Assembly: GCF_003545815.1 (NCBI RefSeq)
Contig: NZ_PDUW01000009.1
Location: forward strand, 1 to 64,000
Reading direction: 5' to 3'
Source of the DNA: Pusillimonas caeni
GTDB lineage: Bacteria > Pseudomonadota > Gammaproteobacteria > Burkholderiales > Burkholderiaceae_B
DNA length: 64,000 nt
Shown: positions 63,642 through 64,000 of the stretch, piece by piece
How positions within the stretch are numbered: the stretch's first letter is position 1
How the letters are laid out: every line of letters begins with the position of its first letter
Position numbers and translations under genes: made by a program
The notes under the pieces: generated by a model
What the model was told of the DNA's origin: nothing
What the model saw: the letters and a program-made list of their open reading frames with translations, nothing else
The model's database searches: none

Positions 63642-64000
63642 TCACGCGCCTGCTGGTGGCCGCATGGCTGTGCGTTTGTTGCGGCCTGATTCCCGCCCGG
63701 GCGGCGATGGTCGAGGTCGGACAGACGCCATGGAGTTCTCAGCTCACCGACCAGGCCAGGCTGTTCAAGGATCAGACCGGTACCCTCGATGCCGCGCGGG
63801 TGGCGGCGATTCCGGATGGGCCCGAAGGTTTCGTCGCCATCGACGAGCTGGACGATCCGGGCGAGCCTACTCCGCTGCCGTGGTGGATCAAGATCCAATT
63901 GTCCAATACCGGCGAAACATCCCAATCGCTGCATCTGATTCTGAATCCGGGCTCGTTTTTTCATTCGGCGGACTTTTACGTACAGGCCGATGGCCAATGG
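63635..64000 (+). CDS. Sensor protein with 7TMR-DISM extracellular domain, N-terminal part
   Basis: The first 122 residues are visible before the window ends. A signal peptide (VITRLLVAAWLCVCCGLIPARA) precedes a region like the 7TMR-DISM extracellular domain: SSQLTDQARLFKDQTG, PLPWWIKIQLSNTGETSQSLHLILNPGSFFHSADFYVQADGQ. Such proteins usually continue into seven membrane helices and a kinase or GGDEF output. Its ATG overlaps the receptor stop (ATGGTGA), so the pair is co-translated. Confidence 0.75.
   Translation, partial: MVITRLLVAAWLCVCCGLIPARAAMVEVGQTPWSSQLTDQARLFKDQTGTLDAARVAAIPDGPEGFVAIDELDDPGEPTPLPWWIKIQLSNTGETSQSLHLILNPGSFFHSADFYVQADGQW

Overview
The window is a high-GC proteobacterial chromosome segment. 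The layout hemC-hemD-hemX-hemY-ppa, sucC-sucD, recA-recX and metE/metR, together with an Alcaligenaceae-like MHS transporter and TctE-type sensor, points to a member of the Burkholderiales, most likely an Alcaligenaceae relative (Bordetella/Achromobacter/Pusillimonas type). This assignment is inferred from gene content and protein character, not from a database search. No phage or plasmid core genes are seen. One IS110-type transposase start is cut by the left edge.

Layout. 1-900: IS110 transposase start and greB. 925-10682: a complete-looking minus-strand tad (Flp pilus) operon running from the Flp pilin through two pseudopilin-like proteins, RcpC, the RcpA secretin, an FHA-TadA ATPase fusion, TadB and TadC to a DUF192 protein; no prepilin peptidase or separate TadZ is present here. 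10910-18132: a metal-homeostasis region around a perfect 18-bp Zur-type palindrome. A thioredoxin-reductase-like flavoprotein diverges from a broken zur-like gene, a COG0523 GTPase, a PdxA-like enzyme, a Fur protein, a HisI-like protein without its zinc ligands, and a large thioredoxin-domain protein. 18204-25291: a catabolic/uptake cluster (amidase, alpha/beta hydrolase, three-part TRAP transporter) diverging from an IclR regulator and an aspartate-dehydrogenase-like enzyme. 25404-37385: housekeeping genes, all on the minus strand: entericidin, ppa, hemYXDC, terC, sucDC, DUF2889 and metE, with metR diverging at 37596.

38526-39097 is a non-coding island with the most unusual structure in the window: two perfect hairpins, each with 32-bp arms and a 29-nt loop. 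The two loops are exact reverse complements of each other, but most of the outer stem sequence differs and both arms of each hairpin differ together. 39098-45045: recX, recA (with LexA box), a TctD/TctE-like two-component system and an MHS transporter. 45046-49605: rdgC, an HTH-PyrB fusion with a palindrome next to its start, mosaic GC-rich intergenic repeats, a membrane protein, a lipoprotein and a tiny membrane protein. 49569-57740: pbpC and a giant alpha-2-macroglobulin, a known periplasmic defence/repair pair. 57950-64000: hemerythrin, a CAU tRNA, a diguanylate cyclase, a REC-AraC regulator, a TonB-dependent receptor and the start of a 7TMR-DISM-type sensor.

How the parts work together: the tad operon builds an adhesive pilus; the Zur region answers zinc shortage or metal stress; the TRAP cluster imports and degrades an unidentified organic acid or amide; the hem and suc genes are central metabolism; and the right end pairs outer-membrane uptake with cyclic-di-GMP or phosphorelay signalling.
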